From contig NZ_CP062165.1 of NCBI RefSeq assembly GCF_014844075.1, forward strand, positions 1,612,001 to 1,676,000: a stretch of DNA of 64,000 nt, given 5' to 3'. Below are positions 62,748 through 64,000 of this stretch, one piece after another. A model generated the notes under the pieces. The model searched no databases. It saw nothing but the letters and a program-made list of their open reading frames with translations, and was not told the origin of the DNA. How positions within the stretch are numbered: the first letter of the stretch is position 1; the number at the start of each line of letters is the position of its first letter. A program made the translations under genes and the position numbers. The stretch is from Paenibacillus sp. JNUCC-31. Lineage in GTDB: Bacteria; Bacillota; Bacilli; Paenibacillales; Paenibacillaceae.

Positions 62748-63323
62748 TTATTTGCTTTTTTTTGAATGGGATGCATTGGCCTGTGAATGGATGACCAGCG
62801 CTGGAAGTTTCAACCAGATGAAGATCTGTCTGACTCCCCACGCACTTCCCACACCAAGGAGTGCTCCGGCAGCTACATCCGAAGGATAGTGTACGCCAGA
62901 CCATACTCGGGCAAATGCAATACAAGCGGCAACGAAAACCCAACCCCATCGGTACCTGACGTGACCCAGCCAAAAGGCAGTGGCACATGCAAATGCAACC
63001 GTCGCATGATCACTTGGAAAGGAAGCATCCGCACTATGGCTGATTAATTGAATGACCGAATGAGTCACAAATGGGCGATCTCTGTACAGCAAGTGACCTA
63101 TAATAAAACTGGCGGCGGTACCGGCACATGCTGCCAGAATGGCTTGCAGTGACATCAGGAGGTTTCTACGATTCTTCGATACCCCATACGCAAATATGCC
63201 CACCGGGAACATAAAAATCGCAAATTTCGCAAAGAATATCATGATGCCATTCAAGTATGTGAGCTGTCCCGACTGCAAGTTAATCCAGTGAAAAAGCTGG
63301 TAATCTATTAATATGAAAGACAT
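62748..63323 (-). CDS. PAP2-family undecaprenyl-diphosphatase (BcrC-like)
   Basis: A protein of 191 residues from ATG 63323 (AGGGGA seven bases upstream). The acid phosphatase motifs are LYRDRPF (motif 1), SFPSDHAT (motif 2) and RVWSGVHYPSDV (motif 3), in a five- to six-helix membrane protein. The text HSVIQLISHSADASFPSDH follows BcrC of Bacillus closely. It would recycle undecaprenyl pyrophosphate for cell-wall synthesis and give some bacitracin tolerance. It is divergent from a second PAP2 gene at 63450. The C-terminal SQANASHSKKSK tail is unusual. Confidence 0.92.
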   Translation of the reverse strand: MSFILIDYQLFHWINLQSGQLTYLNGIMIFFAKFAIFMFPVGIFAYGVSKNRRNLLMSLQAILAACAGTAASFIIGHLLYRDRPFVTHSVIQLISHSADASFPSDHATVAFACATAFWLGHVRYRWGWVFVAACIAFARVWSGVHYPSDVAAGALLGVGSAWGVRQIFIWLKLPALVIHSQANASHSKKSK

Positions 63324-63449
63324 AGGCAATCCCCTTTTCCCATTTTTAAAGAACCTGCATTTGATCATAGCCCTCTTTTCTGGGAACAGCTTTAAGGGGG
63401 GATTAGAGAACGATAAGAAAAAAGACACCCTGGAGGAACATAACTACGG

Positions 63450-64000
63450 ATGCAAAATTTAAAAAAGAACATTTCCATCCCACTGCTCGCCGCAGCACTG
63501 AGCCTTGCTGTATTTGCAATCATTGCCCTGTCCATCAGCGATAACCAGATCCATCAATTTGACGATTCTCTGATTGCGTGGATTCAGGGCATGGAATCCC
63601 CCAGCATGACCCGGTCAATGGAGTTCTTTACCTGGATTGGCAGCGGCTTGCCCGTCATCGGTATTACAATCATTTCAATGATCGTGTTGTATGTCTTTTT
63701 GAGGCACCGACGGGAGCTTCTGTTTCTGGGCTGTGTCATCGCAGGTTCAGCGATACTGAACACCCTGCTGAAGCTCGTGTTTCAACGTGCGCGACCAACC
63801 ATTCACCGTATCATTGAAGTAACCGGATACAGCTTCCCCAGCGGACACTCCATGGCAGCGTTCAGCCTGTACGGGGGACTGGCTTTTCTGATCTGGAAGC
63901 ATATACCTACAGCAGCCGGACGTGTACTGATGATTATCGTGAGTGCAGGCTTCATACTGACGATTGGCATGAGCCGCATTTATTTGGGCGTGCATTATCC
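63450..64000 (+). CDS. PAP2-family phosphatase (partial, runs off window)
   Basis: ATG 63450 opens a frame that reaches the window edge (183 residues seen). Several membrane helices are visible. Motif 1 is FQRARPTIHR, motif 2 YSFPSGHSMA and motif 3 SRIYLGVHYP, which continues off the edge. These residues form the lipid phosphatase site. An in-frame TAA lies three codons upstream, fixing the start, yet GGAGG is 13 bases away, longer than normal. It is divergent from the BcrC-like gene; the lipid substrate may be undecaprenyl pyrophosphate or phosphatidylglycerol phosphate. Confidence 0.9.
   Translation, partial: MQNLKKNISIPLLAAALSLAVFAIIALSISDNQIHQFDDSLIAWIQGMESPSMTRSMEFFTWIGSGLPVIGITIISMIVLYVFLRHRRELLFLGCVIAGSAILNTLLKLVFQRARPTIHRIIEVTGYSFPSGHSMAAFSLYGGLAFLIWKHIPTAAGRVLMIIVSAGFILTIGMSRIYLGVHY

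Overview
The window looks like a chromosomal segment of a Paenibacillus-type Firmicute. The evidence is family content and style: repeated sets of YesM-type histidine kinases, AraC-type (YesN) response regulators and LplB/LplC/lipoprotein sugar ABC transporters; strong AGGAGG ribosome binding sites; cre-like sites; and intracellular glycosidases. The species is not determined. No rRNA, tRNA, CRISPR array, transposase or phage module was seen.

Layout. 1-7.1 kb (minus strand): a CUT1 sugar transporter operon (two permeases and a lipoprotein cut by the left edge) with its own response regulator and kinase. 7.2-10.4 kb (+): a GH38 alpha-mannosidase with a consensus promoter. 10.6-20.3 kb: metabolic and accessory genes (LLM monooxygenase, two MFS exporters, a GNAT/SMI1/duplicated-domain trio, purine nucleoside phosphorylase, a serine hydrolase, an Lrp regulator). 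20.6-30.2 kb: a second CUT1 transporter preceded by an unusual regulator-kinase-regulator set and, upstream, a GH10 xylanase without a signal peptide. This resembles aldouronate/xylo-oligosaccharide uptake clusters. 30.3-46 kb: an accessory zone of small genes and gene remains. It holds a duplicated promoter region around a secreted serine hydrolase, an ABC-ATPase stub, PadR/DUF1700, a degraded HTH gene, a GH43 xylosidase with a divergent ArsR-type regulator, and a GNAT cluster with at least three broken copies. 45.6-48.5 kb: alkylation repair pair (Ogt, AlkD-like) and MgtE. 48.7-57.1 kb (minus): a xylose-type CUT2 transporter plus a three-component sensor (membrane-anchored sugar-binding protein, kinase, regulator) with a perfect cre site upstream. 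57.2-64 kb: LysE exporter with AraC regulator, a secreted TIMP/NTR-like protein, a MotE/MgtE_N-like membrane protein, an OmpR-type two-component system, and two PAP2 phosphatases (the second cut by the right edge).

How it fits together. Much of the window serves plant-polysaccharide use. Extracellular oligosaccharides would be sensed by the YesM/YesN pairs or by the anchored binding protein, imported by three ABC systems, and cleaved inside the cell by GH10, GH43 and GH38 enzymes. CcpA-type cre sites suggest glucose repression. Neither CUT1 operon nor the CUT2 operon in view encodes an ATPase except the CUT2 set, so the CUT1 systems probably share an MsmX-like ATPase encoded elsewhere. Many starts were moved from the longest open frame to the codon with a proper ribosome binding site; these choices are noted per gene.
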